60,376 nt of DNA from Cyclobacteriaceae bacterium (lineage in GTDB: Bacteria; Bacteroidota; Bacteroidia; Cytophagales; Cyclobacteriaceae), in contig PXCO01000193.1 of the NCBI GenBank assembly GCA_003565295.1, forward strand, positions 1-60,376, written 5' to 3'. The notes below the pieces were generated by a model. It was not told where the DNA came from. It saw nothing but the letters and a program-made list of their open reading frames with translations, and did not search any database. The position numbers and the translations under genes are program-made. Below are positions 18,372 to 28,635 of the stretch, one piece after another (position 1 is the first letter of the stretch; every line of letters begins with the position of its first letter).

Positions 18372-18440
18372 AAAACCTGCCAGGTTTAAGATCAGTAATG
18401 TACAATATCAGGCAAAAAATTCTAAAACCTGGCAGGTTTT
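18372..18440. terminator. Inverted repeat between convergent genes (likely terminator)
   Basis: A 16-bp perfect inverted repeat, AAAACCTGCCAGGTTT at 18372-18387 and its complement at 18425-18440, separated by 37 nt. Each arm is itself nearly palindromic (AAACCTGCCAGGTTT), so each can form a small hairpin as well. It lies between convergent genes ending at 18348 and 18470. The position suggests a bidirectional terminator. Confidence 0.65.
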
Positions 18441-18469
18441 ATCTTCCATCTGAACAGAATGAAAAAAGA

Positions 18470-21163
18470 TTAATTCACTACAAACAGGGATTGTCGAATG
18501 ACTTTTTCCACTCCTAAGGAGGCACTGCTGAATTTCACCACCAAGGGGTAGGTTCCCGAAGGCAAAGGATCACCGTGCAATACCCCGTCCCATTCACATA
18601 AAGGGCTCATTACCCCATTATTACCGGATTGACAGGTATAGATCAATTCCCCTGTACGTTGATAGATAAACACCTCTACTTCGTCTACTTCAGCGTGTGC
18701 AAAAAGTTTAAAGTTCTTTTCGGGATGGCCTGGGATCAGGGCATTGGGAACACGGATATAAATATGGCAATGCTCCACTGCTTCAAATTCCAGCACTTGT
18801 TCACAGCCTTCCTCTTCTCCAATGCGCAGCTCATACCGTCCAGACTGTGTCAACTGTAGTTCTGCATTTTCACTTATTAATTCACCTTCCAGCCACCATT
18901 CGTAATAGGCAAATTCCCCCGGGTTTACCCTTGGAAAAACTCCTTCCTCACTACAAATATCGTATTGCTCCTTCAATTCGGGGGTTTCCAGGATCAACCT
19001 TCTTACCTCAAAGGTGTCACTGCCCAGATTACAGTTGATTTCATTTCTCACCACCACTTCATACAATCCTTCTTCGGCCACATCTATGCTGGTCTCGTCA
19101 TCAAACTCGAACAGCCATTCCTTATCCCCCCCGCTTTCATCCAGTTTAAACCATTCAACCCTTTGCACCAGATCCATGTCAGCTTCCATACGGAGCGTGG
19201 TAAAGGGATCATTTTCACATAAGGGCTCCCCTTCCAGCCTTACATCAGTTTCGCTTAACGGTATCTTCACCTCAAAATAGATGGGCTCCACCTCACAACG
19301 GCTGCTGGCCCTGGGCTGCACCTCCAGTATATAGTTGCCCGTTTGGGGTGGGAAAAATTCCCTTTCCCTTCCCACGATTTGCCTATCCTCCCTCATCCAC
19401 CGTATGGTCACATTGTCGATGCTTACCCCGTTAAGCACTGCGGAGAAAATCTGGTTGCCAAAGCAATCAATCTTCCTTACATCCAGCTCATAATCCAGGG
19501 GTTCATTGATGGTGACTTCAAAAGTTCTGGTTCTTGGGCACAAAGGGGAATCCGGGTCTGCGGCTACGGCCAATAGCCGGTATTCTCCGGAAGCATCCAG
19601 CCTGAATTGATCCCCGCTTTCCCCCTCCACCGTGCTTCCATCAGGCTTGGTAAGCGTGTAAGTGAGATCCTGGCTGGATTCGGGCATCAGTTCATAAAAC
19701 TGGCAGGCCCTCAGATCTGTGGGGATGGAGAAATTCACCTGTCTTTCCCCCGGCACATCGTGAACCTCGGTGCTGGTGGAACTACAGTTGTCCCCATCGC
19801 TCACTTCTACTTCATACCTGCCTGAAGGAACCGAGACGGTGACCCTGGTCTCATCAGAAAAATCTCCGGAATACACATTCCCATTGCTGCGGATCACTCT
19901 GTATTGACCACTCTGAGCTATACCTCCGAAATCCAAAATTATGGATCCGTTCCTTGTGCCGGTAGGTGAACAGGTCTGGGGAGTAGCACTCACCTCAAAG
20001 GAAATCCCCTCGGTCAAATTTAAATTCTCAATGCTCACTGTTCTTGAAATCGAACAATTCCCCCTTCTGGCGGAAATAGTATACAGGCCTGGACTTAACC
20101 CTTCAAAGCTCCTGCTGGCCCCCTCGTTAAGGTTTCCAATATTTCCATTGGCCACTCCGCTCACCGTTACATTGGTCAGTGGGCTTAGTGCGGTAAACTC
20201 AAATGCCCCATCGGAAGCTTCACAGCCATCCGAATCCTGCAACTTGTTCACGGTAAGCTGGGCGGCATCGGAGACCTCCAGGTCAAAGGACCTTTCCACT
20301 GAACATCCCGGTCTCTCCGGGTCCTCCACGTTGAAGAAGATGGTGTAATTACCCAGGCCCTCAAGATCATTCTCCGTGTTCAGCTCCAGTTCAAAACTCC
20401 TGCCCAAGGAAACCCGCTCAGCAGTACCGTTTCTTTGATAGGCCCAGTCTGCCAAATAAGGGGTGTCGGGCCGGTAAGATACCGTTTGGCCCAAGCAGGC
20501 GTTCCGGGTACTCGCCGTTACGTTGACTTGAATGGAAGGTCCTGCATAGGTGCTCCCTACAGCCTCGCAGGCTGCTGAGCTCACCTTTACATAATATCTT
20601 CCGGGTTGATTGGTCTCAAACACATTCCCTGTGCCCAACACGGTGCCGCTGGGGTTAAACCATTCGAAGGAGTACGTGCCGTAATTGGGGTCATTGGTAT
20701 CTATGGCCTGCATCTGTACGGTCTCATCTGCACAGAGAACGTAATCAGGGGCCAAAACAAAACCAGGACCTCTTTCCACATTTACCGGAAGGGTGGCGGA
20801 GAAAAAATTTTGATCATCTCCTCTGATTACCCTAAGGGATATGGTATAAGAGCCGGTGGAGGTATAGGCAAACTCAATAGTCTCCACATTTGCCCCACCA
20901 GACTGATAATAAATCTCAAACCCATTGGCATCGGTAATGGACCAGATATACCGGTCTGTGGCCGGGTCACCCCCTGCGGAGTACGCTGCATAAACAAAAC
21001 TCCCATTGATGCATACCTGGTTTGGTCCCTGAATTTGGGGTTCTTGCATATTTTCCTCCAAAGATGAAGAAATACCCTGATCCATCACTTCCTCCCCTGG
21101 CACCATCCAGGTAATACCTGCCAACAGGCCCAGCCAAACCTTCCATAAAACGCCCACCATCAT
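18470..21163 (-). CDS. T9SS type B secreted protein with PKD/Ig-like repeats
   Basis: About 897 residues from ATG at 21163; the open frame extends to a GTG at 21211. The ATG is preferred because it places a hydrophobic signal (VGVLWKVWLGLLAGITWMV) at the start. PKD/SprB-like beta domains follow, with many Cys-Glu turns (GSYTISLRVIRGD, YVLCADETVQM). The C-terminus, from about residue 810, is a gliding-motility-associated type B sorting domain: VPNALIPGHPEKNFKLF, VFIYQRTGELIY, CEWDG and LPSGTYPLVVKF. It would cross the outer membrane by type IX secretion. It is a paralogue of the larger protein at 22193-27490. There is a 257-nt gap from yaaA upstream. Confidence 0.85.
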   Translation of the reverse strand: MMVGVLWKVWLGLLAGITWMVPGEEVMDQGISSSLEENMQEPQIQGPNQVCINGSFVYAAYSAGGDPATDRYIWSITDANGFEIYYQSGGANVETIEFAYTSTGSYTISLRVIRGDDQNFFSATLPVNVERGPGFVLAPDYVLCADETVQMQAIDTNDPNYGTYSFEWFNPSGTVLGTGNVFETNQPGRYYVKVSSAACEAVGSTYAGPSIQVNVTASTRNACLGQTVSYRPDTPYLADWAYQRNGTAERVSLGRSFELELNTENDLEGLGNYTIFFNVEDPERPGCSVERSFDLEVSDAAQLTVNKLQDSDGCEASDGAFEFTALSPLTNVTVSGVANGNIGNLNEGASRSFEGLSPGLYTISARRGNCSISRTVSIENLNLTEGISFEVSATPQTCSPTGTRNGSIILDFGGIAQSGQYRVIRSNGNVYSGDFSDETRVTVSVPSGRYEVEVSDGDNCSSTSTEVHDVPGERQVNFSIPTDLRACQFYELMPESSQDLTYTLTKPDGSTVEGESGDQFRLDASGEYRLLAVAADPDSPLCPRTRTFEVTINEPLDYELDVRKIDCFGNQIFSAVLNGVSIDNVTIRWMREDRQIVGREREFFPPQTGNYILEVQPRASSRCEVEPIYFEVKIPLSETDVRLEGEPLCENDPFTTLRMEADMDLVQRVEWFKLDESGGDKEWLFEFDDETSIDVAEEGLYEVVVRNEINCNLGSDTFEVRRLILETPELKEQYDICSEEGVFPRVNPGEFAYYEWWLEGELISENAELQLTQSGRYELRIGEEEGCEQVLEFEAVEHCHIYIRVPNALIPGHPEKNFKLFAHAEVDEVEVFIYQRTGELIYTCQSGNNGVMSPLCEWDGVLHGDPLPSGTYPLVVKFSSASLGVEKVIRQSLFVVN

Positions 21164-21419
21164 GTTTATCGTCTGCCTAAAAAGGCCATATTGGATTTGA
21201 ATTTGATGCACCGGGTTCCAAAAGAGGGTTTCCCGGCATTCCTTAGCCCTACCAGGGCAACCTGGAATTATGGTGCAATCAACAAAAACTTTGCCCGAAT
21301 ATAAAAGATTTTAAAATACAAAATTAATTTTTCAAAAAACATTTTTATGCGGTCAAAAGATAAAACTTTAGGAGCCAAAGAATTTCCTTTGCATCACCCC
21401 CTAAGGACGGAAGATGCCC

Positions 21420-22172
21420 TCACCTGATAAACACCCACTCATTCTCCCCGCTTAATTTGTCATCATAAGCATACCCCCCATCATCGAAGAGTTTTAGCTT
21501 TTCAGGGTCATTTATGCGGTTTTTAATCATATAATTAGTCATCATTCCCCGGGCCTGTTTGGCAAAAATGCCTATAATTTTATATCCCCCCTCCCGGTAT
21601 TCCTTAAATATTGGGGTAATCACCTCTGCTTTTAAGGCCTTCTGGTTCACAGACTTAAAGTACTCTTGTGAAGCCAGGTTGATCACCCATTTGTCGTCCA
21701 GTACCTCATTGATGGCTTTGGCAATTTTAGTGCCCCAAAAGGAATAAAGGTCCTTACCCTTGGGATTGGAAAGCCTGGTACCCATTTCCAATCGGTAGGG
21801 TTGTATCAGGTCCAGGGGCTTTAGCAGACCATATAAACCGGATAAAATCCTCAAATGATCCTGTGCAAACTCAAAGTCTTCCTCGGAAAATTCATCCACG
21901 TCTATCTTGGTATACACATCCCCCTTAAAGGCCAAAAGCGCCTGTTTGGCATTGTCAAAGTTAAAATCCTTGCCGAACTGTTGATAGCGTTCCACATTTA
22001 GGGTGGCAAGGTCATCACTCACCTTCATCAGCGTCTTGAGGTGGGAGGGCTTTTTTTTCTGCATGATCCCCACAAGCTGCTGAATTTCTTTTTTGAAGGC
22101 TGGAGTGCTACTTATTTGTATGGATGTGTCGGAGTAATCTAGTGTTTTTGCAGGTGATATTAATGTGATCAT
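21420..22172 (-). CDS. yaaA: Peroxide stress protein YaaA
   Basis: A 250-residue cytoplasmic protein of the YaaA/UPF0246 family, complete at normal length. Recognisable blocks are the N-terminal ISPAKTLDY, LMKVSDDLATLNVERYQQF, LLAFKGDVY, LSGLYGLLKPLDLIQPYRLEMGT and FAKQARGMMTNYMI. In E. coli YaaA lowers free iron and DNA damage during peroxide stress and has DNA-binding ability. It starts 20 nt after the stop of the 1765-residue secreted protein on the same strand, an unusual partner that suggests cotranscription without an obvious functional link. Confidence 0.93.
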   Translation of the reverse strand: MITLISPAKTLDYSDTSIQISSTPAFKKEIQQLVGIMQKKKPSHLKTLMKVSDDLATLNVERYQQFGKDFNFDNAKQALLAFKGDVYTKIDVDEFSEEDFEFAQDHLRILSGLYGLLKPLDLIQPYRLEMGTRLSNPKGKDLYSFWGTKIAKAINEVLDDKWVINLASQEYFKSVNQKALKAEVITPIFKEYREGGYKIIGIFAKQARGMMTNYMIKNRINDPEKLKLFDDGGYAYDDKLSGENEWVFIR

Positions 22173-22192
22173 ATAGGTTTGTCTAATTTTTT

Positions 22193-25100
22193 CTAGTCTA
22201 TTACTACAATGGCTCTTCTCAGGGTTCTGCTGATCTGCAATCCCTCATTTTTAAACCTCACAACCACCGGATATGTTCCCACGGGGACTTTTTGGCCAGA
22301 TACAAAGCCGTCCCAGCTGCACACTGATTCGTTTTGCGGGGGATTCTCCATTTCACAATAATAGATCAATTCTCCCCAGCGGTTGAAAATCAGTACCTCC
22401 AGGTTTTCGATGACCCCTTTGGTGAAGACCACGAAGTTTTTCGAGGGGTCTGCCGGAATGATGGCATTGGGGAAGGTCACACCCAGGTCACACTCATCGA
22501 TCACCGTAAATTCCACCTCAAATTCGCAACCGTCCTCATCCCAGACCCTAAGCAGATAGGTGCCCGCCTGTTCGGGTTGGAATTGTCTATCCTCACTGAT
22601 GATCTCATCATTGAGCCTCCATTCATAGGTGGTATAATCCCCTACCTCCAAACTGATCATCTCATCGTCCAGAGAACAAATGGCATAGCTGTCGGCAAGC
22701 TGGGGAGGGGTGGCCTCAGACCTGATGATCTCAATGGCATCGCTTCCGATAAGGCAGTCAAACTCGTTAAAAAGCCGAATTTCGTAGAGCCCGGGATCTT
22801 CCACGAGGATCACCACATCCTGTTCCCCTTGAATTTGTAGCATTTCCCCGTTTACCTGCCTGTACCATTCTACCCTGTCTATGCCGGTAAGATCGCCAGA
22901 AGCGGTAATGGTGGTGAACTCCGCCTCGTCACAGAGATTGGGGCTGCTTAATTCCACCTCCACTTCTTCGAAGGTTTCAATGAGAACCACCTCCGTATCG
23001 GGATTTGCACAGCCTCCCACATCCAGTACCTCTACCTGGTACTCCCCGGCAGGTACTTCCACACTGATACTGGCCTGATTGGTGAAATCCCCTTCGTACA
23101 ACTCCTCATCCGTCAAACTCTGAATCCTATAGGTCCCCGAGGTGGGGCCATTGATGAATTCCAGGGTAATCTCGCCAATAGCGGTGCCATCTTCCCTGCA
23201 CACCTCCGGAGTGGCACTCACCTCAAATAAAATATCATCAGGAGGGTTGGTGTTTTCCACCACTCCTGTCCTTGAAAAAGGGCAACCGTTGATATACCCG
23301 GTAAAGGTATAGGTGCCTGGTGCCAGCCCCGTAAACTCTACTACTTCTTCCGCCTGAAGGTCAAAAAACATGACGGCCTCCTCTTCCAATACCAAACTGT
23401 CCATGGGCGTAAGTGCCAATACCTCTATTACCCCATCCGGGATATCACAACTCTCTGCCGGTTGCACGGGGATTACCTCAAAGTCTGCGGGCTCGTCCAG
23501 TACCAGCATGGTGGACCTTTCCACAGGGCAATCCTCATTCAGGGGGTCGGCGGTTAGGAAAAAAAGCTCATAGGTACCGGGGCCATCCAAAATTTCGGTA
23601 TCCAGCTCTAATTCCATCTGAAGGGTGTCCGAAAGTATCAACCTGTCTGTCTCCCCTTCCCGTTGGATGGACCATTCCCCATACACAGGGGAATTTGGGG
23701 TAAAGGTCACCGTTTCACCAAAACACACTTCCTCATCGGATTGGTCAATCTCAAATTCAAAGGCCGGCCCCACAAATACAGACCGGGATACTGGACAGGT
23801 TTGGAAGGTTTCCATACTTTCTCCTTCAGGTAACCTATAACTCACAGTTACGGTGTAAATGCTTTCTTCGGTAACTTCCAGCACATTTTCCTCCCCTAAC
23901 ACCTCCCCGGCAGCATTTTCCCATAGGAATTCATACTCCTCTAGCCTGGGGTCCTCAGGATCCACGGCCACCAGTTCCAGGACGGATGCCTCACAAATGG
24001 AGATTTCATTGGGAACGATGATTTCCGGGCTGTCCAGCACCTCCACTTCCATGGTGAAGATTTCATCCCAGGGCTCGCCGCAGCGGTCTACCTGAAGTTC
24101 TACCGTAAAGATCCCCACGGTGTCAAATTCATATTCTAAATCCTGAAATTCCTCCCCCCCATTGAGGAACTGGTCCACCACCTCACCCTCCTCATTGTAG
24201 ATGGTCCAGTTATAAGTGTCTATATCCGGTTCTCCCCCGCCTTCAAAAATACCCACGGCGCCTCCGTCGGCACTTAGGCATAACCTGTCGGGGCCGTCGA
24301 GGCTGGGGTCTGGGATGCTGCTGCCCGAATTTTGTACAAATGAAGGCAGGCCAAGATTCGCGGTACCCGGCATGGGCTCCATCCCATCCTGGGTAAAGGT
24401 GCTAGGGTTACATTGAGTACCGATATTGATCTGCCCTATTTGGTTAGAACCCACCACGGCCACATAAACCTGCCCATTCGGCCCTATTTGTATGGCACCC
24501 AAATCCAATCCCTGGGTTTGGGAAACTGCCTCCCTGGTTTCCAGGATACATTGCTCGATTTCAGCCTTTGTGTTGGCATTTTCAAAACATTCAGGACAGG
24601 TACTGGTCACGGGGTTTTCGGGATCACTATCATCGGTGGTTTCCAGAGATTGGATAAAAAACTCTTCAACTCCCGGGCCACCGTTTCTATAGGACACAAA
24701 TAGCCTGGTGGCGTCACTGGAAAACTCCAAACCATAAATATCCCCGTCACTGCCCAAATCCAAAGTAGCGTATTCGCTGAGTTCTCCCGTACTCTGGTCA
24801 AATTCGAAAATGTCCACCTTATTGACACCCCCGTCCTGATAGGCAACGGCCACCTTTGACCCATCGCTGCTAAACTTCATGGTGCCGATTCCTCCGCCGA
24901 AATTATGGTTGCCTCCCAAAGAATTGAACACAGGTTGACCTATACCTTCCTGAGAAATGGGATAAAAGCGGAAGGTATTGTTACCCATCTCCTTAAATGC
25001 CACCCATGTGGTGTCCCCTGAGGCAAAAGCGGCGGCATGCTCCGTACTGGGGCTAAAGAGGAAATTGTCCTTGGTAACCACATTCCCAATGCCATCGGGG

Positions 25101-27490
25101 TTGTCTCCTTTGATATCCACCACGCTAAATTTCACCTCATTGCTGCCCCCCGGGCCGGCTTGAGTGGTGAAAAGATAAAACATGGTCTCATCCCCAGGCA
25201 GTGGAATAGCCATCACGCTCTGTGCGGAAGCATTATCACCCCCTATGTCAAGGCCGTTTTGCATGGGGTTGCCATTTAGATCCCAAACAGTAGATCCGTC
25301 GGTATAAAAAAGTACCTGCCCGGTCTGGTCAGAAACGGTGGTCACCCCAGCAGGGATATTTTGAGGGTGGGGGTTTTGTATGGGCCGTGGGGTAGGACCA
25401 TCGGGATCGTCAGGGTCGGGGTTGAAATCCAGCCCCGCGCCATCTCCAAAATACCAGATGTTGTTCGTCTGGTCATCCACATCCCACATCTGAATACGTA
25501 TGCCTGCATAGGAGTAACAGTCTGTGCCCACTTCCCTAACCAACACCCAATAATATCCCGGCCTGCATACTTCGTTTGGCGCCTCCGGCCCCCAGCCTTC
25601 TTCCCTTTTGTTCGACCAGAAATACTCGTAATTGCCGCCCATACCCGGCTGACCCATGCCCGGTTGCCCTACGCCCGGCTGTCCTATCCCGGGTTGTCCT
25701 ATCCCGGGTTGTCCTATCCCCGGCTGTCCTATCCCCGGCTGTCCAAACCCGGGTTGGCCAATCCCCGGTTGCCCAAATCCGGGTTGGCCCATTCCAGGCC
25801 CCGCCCCCGGCTGCTGGCCCTGCTGGTCCTGCCCACTCTGCACTTCCAACATGGGCATCAGGTCTATACAGGCCGGTTCACAAAGCGTGGTGTCTGCCGG
25901 AGTAAACTGCGCCTGTAGGTCGTTTTCGGTGAAGGTGATGTTATGGGTCACCTCCCGGGTTTCCCCATTGGCAAAAGTGACGGTGAGCGAAACGGTGACC
26001 TGCTCCTCAGAAGTGGCATCCCTGGGCAACAGCAGGTGCTTGGCGTTCAAATCCATCTCAATTTCTTCGCCTTCCTCATCCACAATGGGGGGGAGGATTT
26101 CCCATTCGAAGCTCACAGGCCTGTAATTCAGAGGGGTAATCTGGCTGGTGAGCTGCAGGGGGTTGTTCATACAGGGGTCAAAGGGCTCCCAGGTAAAATC
26201 CACCTCAGGGTTGATATCTATGGTAGGGGTGAACACCGTGAATACCCGCCCACAAAAGTCGGTGCCTTCGAAAGGGTCCTCTTCCACAGACACGTCAAAC
26301 AAGGAGGCTTCGTCGGGATCCATCACCCTTCCCACAAATTGGGGACCTCCCTCAGTTTCCTCATAGATATAGTAAATGTTGCCGTCGGGCCCCAGCCTCA
26401 CATCATAGATCCTAAAAATATCCTCTGAAATGGGAATGGCTATGGGGCCACTATCAGGAAGTTCAATTTCCCCTTCCCCAGGCTCCTCCTCATCGGGGTC
26501 TTCCTCATCGTTTTCTTCTTCTTCCTCTTCTTCCCCATCCTCATCCGGTTCAGGAAGTTCATGGGCTAAGGATCCGTCTGCTCTGATTCTATACAGCCGG
26601 TTGCCCTGGGAATAATAGACCATCTCACCATTCGGTGAAAAGGCTGCACCTTCTATGGGTTCGGCGGCGCCGGTTCCCTCCAATGCAAAGGGCTCACCGA
26701 AAGTGCCGGTGGAAGTGTCCATTTCCAAAATGACCAAATCCTGTCCCTCCTCTTCAGGGATCAGGATCAATTGCTGTGTGGATTCGTCAAAAACCATGGC
26801 CTTGGGGGTAAAGCCCAAAGGGAGGTTATCGGTAATGGAAAATTCTCCTTCCTGTTCTTCCAACCTTCTGGCCACCAGCTCGCTGCCGTCAAAGCTGAGT
26901 AGATAAGAAGGTGAATCCGGAGATTTCACTACCAATATGGCCCCTTCTGCATTTCCTATCACCTCTCCCTCCGCCACCGCCCCGGCCGGGGGTTGATTAC
27001 CGGGCGCCCCCCCTTGCTCGTTCATGTCCACCAGGCTGTATTCCAGCTCCCCGTTGCGGTTGATGTGAAAAAGGTAAAACCTGCGGTTGCCCTCCGGCCC
27101 CAGGTCAAAGTCCTGTACGCCAATGGCCACAGACTGCCTGCCGGTTTCGTCTCCGCCCAGTTCTCCTATAATGCCTTGCATGGGGTTGTTGAGGTAATTG
27201 TACACCAGTGCACCGTCGGTGTAAAAGAGGATTTTGCCTGTGATGGGATCTATGGCCATGGCCACGTTGTCCCTCCCAAGGGTAATATCGCCAGGCAACG
27301 TGGCCGTCCTTGCCCTGCCGTCCTTACCAAAAGTGAGGTAATTATTGTTCCCCGTTTCACAATAACCGAAAATCCAATGGTTGTTGTTAAAACCCTGCGT
27401 CCAACCGGTACCCGAAATTAATACAAAAATCAACAGGTATATTCCAGTAAAAATATTTTTATTTGTAAAGTTTTTACTACCGGATTTCAT
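22193..27490 (-). CDS. Giant T9SS type B secreted protein with Gly-Gln-Pro repeat linker
   Basis: A 1765-residue exported protein. A signal peptide (residues 1-32, ending GWTQ) is followed by two related blocks that begin NNHWIFGYCE and NNIWYFGDGA, each containing KILFYTDGALVYNYLNNPM-like or QVLFYTDGSTVWDLNGNPM-like sequence, i.e. a duplicated beta-propeller-like module. An acidic linker (DGEEEEEEENDEED) lies near residue 310 and ten GQPGx repeats near residue 570-615. PKD/Ig-like domains come next. The type B sorting domain ends the protein: TFPNAIIPADPSKNFVVF, VLIFNRWGELIYYCE, CSWDG and VPVGTYPVVVRF. It should be surface-attached or secreted by T9SS. The divergent porP/sprF-like gene is the expected partner. 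Confidence 0.88.
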   Translation of the reverse strand: MKSGSKNFTNKNIFTGIYLLIFVLISGTGWTQGFNNNHWIFGYCETGNNNYLTFGKDGRARTATLPGDITLGRDNVAMAIDPITGKILFYTDGALVYNYLNNPMQGIIGELGGDETGRQSVAIGVQDFDLGPEGNRRFYLFHINRNGELEYSLVDMNEQGGAPGNQPPAGAVAEGEVIGNAEGAILVVKSPDSPSYLLSFDGSELVARRLEEQEGEFSITDNLPLGFTPKAMVFDESTQQLILIPEEEGQDLVILEMDTSTGTFGEPFALEGTGAAEPIEGAAFSPNGEMVYYSQGNRLYRIRADGSLAHELPEPDEDGEEEEEEENDEEDPDEEEPGEGEIELPDSGPIAIPISEDIFRIYDVRLGPDGNIYYIYEETEGGPQFVGRVMDPDEASLFDVSVEEDPFEGTDFCGRVFTVFTPTIDINPEVDFTWEPFDPCMNNPLQLTSQITPLNYRPVSFEWEILPPIVDEEGEEIEMDLNAKHLLLPRDATSEEQVTVSLTVTFANGETREVTHNITFTENDLQAQFTPADTTLCEPACIDLMPMLEVQSGQDQQGQQPGAGPGMGQPGFGQPGIGQPGFGQPGIGQPGIGQPGIGQPGIGQPGVGQPGMGQPGMGGNYEYFWSNKREEGWGPEAPNEVCRPGYYWVLVREVGTDCYSYAGIRIQMWDVDDQTNNIWYFGDGAGLDFNPDPDDPDGPTPRPIQNPHPQNIPAGVTTVSDQTGQVLFYTDGSTVWDLNGNPMQNGLDIGGDNASAQSVMAIPLPGDETMFYLFTTQAGPGGSNEVKFSVVDIKGDNPDGIGNVVTKDNFLFSPSTEHAAAFASGDTTWVAFKEMGNNTFRFYPISQEGIGQPVFNSLGGNHNFGGGIGTMKFSSDGSKVAVAYQDGGVNKVDIFEFDQSTGELSEYATLDLGSDGDIYGLEFSSDATRLFVSYRNGGPGVEEFFIQSLETTDDSDPENPVTSTCPECFENANTKAEIEQCILETREAVSQTQGLDLGAIQIGPNGQVYVAVVGSNQIGQINIGTQCNPSTFTQDGMEPMPGTANLGLPSFVQNSGSSIPDPSLDGPDRLCLSADGGAVGIFEGGGEPDIDTYNWTIYNEEGEVVDQFLNGGEEFQDLEYEFDTVGIFTVELQVDRCGEPWDEIFTMEVEVLDSPEIIVPNEISICEASVLELVAVDPEDPRLEEYEFLWENAAGEVLGEENVLEVTEESIYTVTVSYRLPEGESMETFQTCPVSRSVFVGPAFEFEIDQSDEEVCFGETVTFTPNSPVYGEWSIQREGETDRLILSDTLQMELELDTEILDGPGTYELFFLTADPLNEDCPVERSTMLVLDEPADFEVIPVQPAESCDIPDGVIEVLALTPMDSLVLEEEAVMFFDLQAEEVVEFTGLAPGTYTFTGYINGCPFSRTGVVENTNPPDDILFEVSATPEVCREDGTAIGEITLEFINGPTSGTYRIQSLTDEELYEGDFTNQASISVEVPAGEYQVEVLDVGGCANPDTEVVLIETFEEVEVELSSPNLCDEAEFTTITASGDLTGIDRVEWYRQVNGEMLQIQGEQDVVILVEDPGLYEIRLFNEFDCLIGSDAIEIIRSEATPPQLADSYAICSLDDEMISLEVGDYTTYEWRLNDEIISEDRQFQPEQAGTYLLRVWDEDGCEFEVEFTVIDECDLGVTFPNAIIPADPSKNFVVFTKGVIENLEVLIFNRWGELIYYCEMENPPQNESVCSWDGFVSGQKVPVGTYPVVVRFKNEGLQISRTLRRAIVVID
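25640..25789 (-). repeat. 15-bp tandem repeat encoding ten GQPGx units
   Basis: Ten in-frame 15-bp units within the giant T9SS protein gene encode GQPG followed by F, I, V or M. Several adjacent units are nearly identical at the DNA level. Because the unit length is a multiple of three, gain or loss would alter linker length without breaking the frame. Confidence 0.9.
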
Positions 27491-27570
27491 AATTTATGAG
27501 CTACCTTACATACGCAGTAAGTCTAGCAAACGTTTAATAGCTGTTTAGTATCCAATTAACGAATAATTCA

Positions 27571-28620
27571 TTGTTAAAGTCACAAGCACATAGAGTTTTT
27601 TTATTCGGGATATTTATGTGGCTCTCTGCCACGGCGTTTGCCCAGGATCCCCAGTATAGCCAATACTATGCTGCCCCTCTATTCCTCAATCCTGCCTTTG
27701 CCGGATCTGAGCTTGCCACCCGGGTCGGAGTCAATTACCGCAATCAATGGCCGGGATTGGATGCCAATTTTAGCACTTTTTCCGCGTATTACGATACCTT
27801 TCTCGAAGATTACAACGCAGGGGTGGGTTTTTTGATCACTAACGATGTGGAAGGGGCCGCCGGATTACGCTCCACCAATATTTCCGGAATGTTCTCCTAC
27901 GAACTAAGGGTAGGGGAAGGCGCCTACTTCAGACCGGGTTTTCAGGCCTCCTATATACGCAGGGACATTGGCTTTTACGAAAATCTGGTGTTTGCCAATC
28001 AAATCAACCCCGGAGACCCTTTTGGCCCCATACTGCCGGGGGATAACATGGCGGGGTTCGGGGAGCCGGTAAATATGTTTTCCTTGTCATTGGGCGGGCT
28101 TTTCTTCACCGATAGTTTCTGGTTCGGATTCACCACCCACCATGTCAATGAACCCAATCAGAGTTTTATAGAGGAAGGGGTGAGCAATCTGCCCATGAAA
28201 TTTTCCATTCATACGGGCTACAGGATTCCCCTGGGAAGGGGTTCCATGCGCAGGGATTTTACCCATACCTACCGGGAAAGAGCCTTTACACCCACGGTGA
28301 ACTATAAAAGACAGGGGCCTTTTGAACAATTGGACGTCGGAGGCTATTTCTATTTGGAGCCTGTGGTGTTTGGGCTGTGGTATAGAGGGCTGCCCTACAA
28401 GCCGGTAGAGCAGCAAAATAACCGGGATGCGCTGGTCATGATGGTGGGTTTCCACCTTGAATCCGGCCTCAATATAGGGTATAGTTTCGACTATACCGTT
28501 TCCCAGCTGGGGATACAATCAGGTGGGGCCCACGAGGTGAGCCTTTCATATGTGTTTCCTCCACGAAACCCTGGCGCCCCAAGAAAAAGGGACACCATAT
28601 TGCCCTGTCCCAAGTTTTAA
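27571..28620 (+). CDS. PorP/SprF-family type IX secretion membrane protein
   Basis: A 349-residue outer-membrane protein of the PorP/SprF family. The start is TTG at 27571: the first ATG (27616) would leave only half of the signal peptide, while the TTG start gives MLKSQAHRVFLFGIFMWLSATAFAQ-type export signal. The family block DPQYSQYYAAPLFLNPAFAG directly follows, with NYRNQWPGL next and beta-barrel strands to the end. In Flavobacterium, SprF is needed for secretion or attachment of the adhesin SprB, and porP/sprF genes commonly adjoin type B cargo. Here it is divergent from the giant cargo gene with an 80-bp shared promoter region. Confidence 0.92.
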   Translation: MLKSQAHRVFLFGIFMWLSATAFAQDPQYSQYYAAPLFLNPAFAGSELATRVGVNYRNQWPGLDANFSTFSAYYDTFLEDYNAGVGFLITNDVEGAAGLRSTNISGMFSYELRVGEGAYFRPGFQASYIRRDIGFYENLVFANQINPGDPFGPILPGDNMAGFGEPVNMFSLSLGGLFFTDSFWFGFTTHHVNEPNQSFIEEGVSNLPMKFSIHTGYRIPLGRGSMRRDFTHTYRERAFTPTVNYKRQGPFEQLDVGGYFYLEPVVFGLWYRGLPYKPVEQQNNRDALVMMVGFHLESGLNIGYSFDYTVSQLGIQSGGAHEVSLSYVFPPRNPGAPRKRDTILPCPKF

Positions 28621-28635
28621 CCGTACCTTTCAGAG

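Noticed and set aside
25640-25789. CRISPR array
   Set aside because: Repeats are contiguous 15-bp coding units without unique spacers, and no cas gene is present.
25361-26126. Long plus-strand open frames with proline/glycine-rich repeats
   Set aside because: They are antisense shadows of the GQPGx repeat in the giant T9SS gene; the minus-strand protein has the signal peptide, domains and sorting signal.
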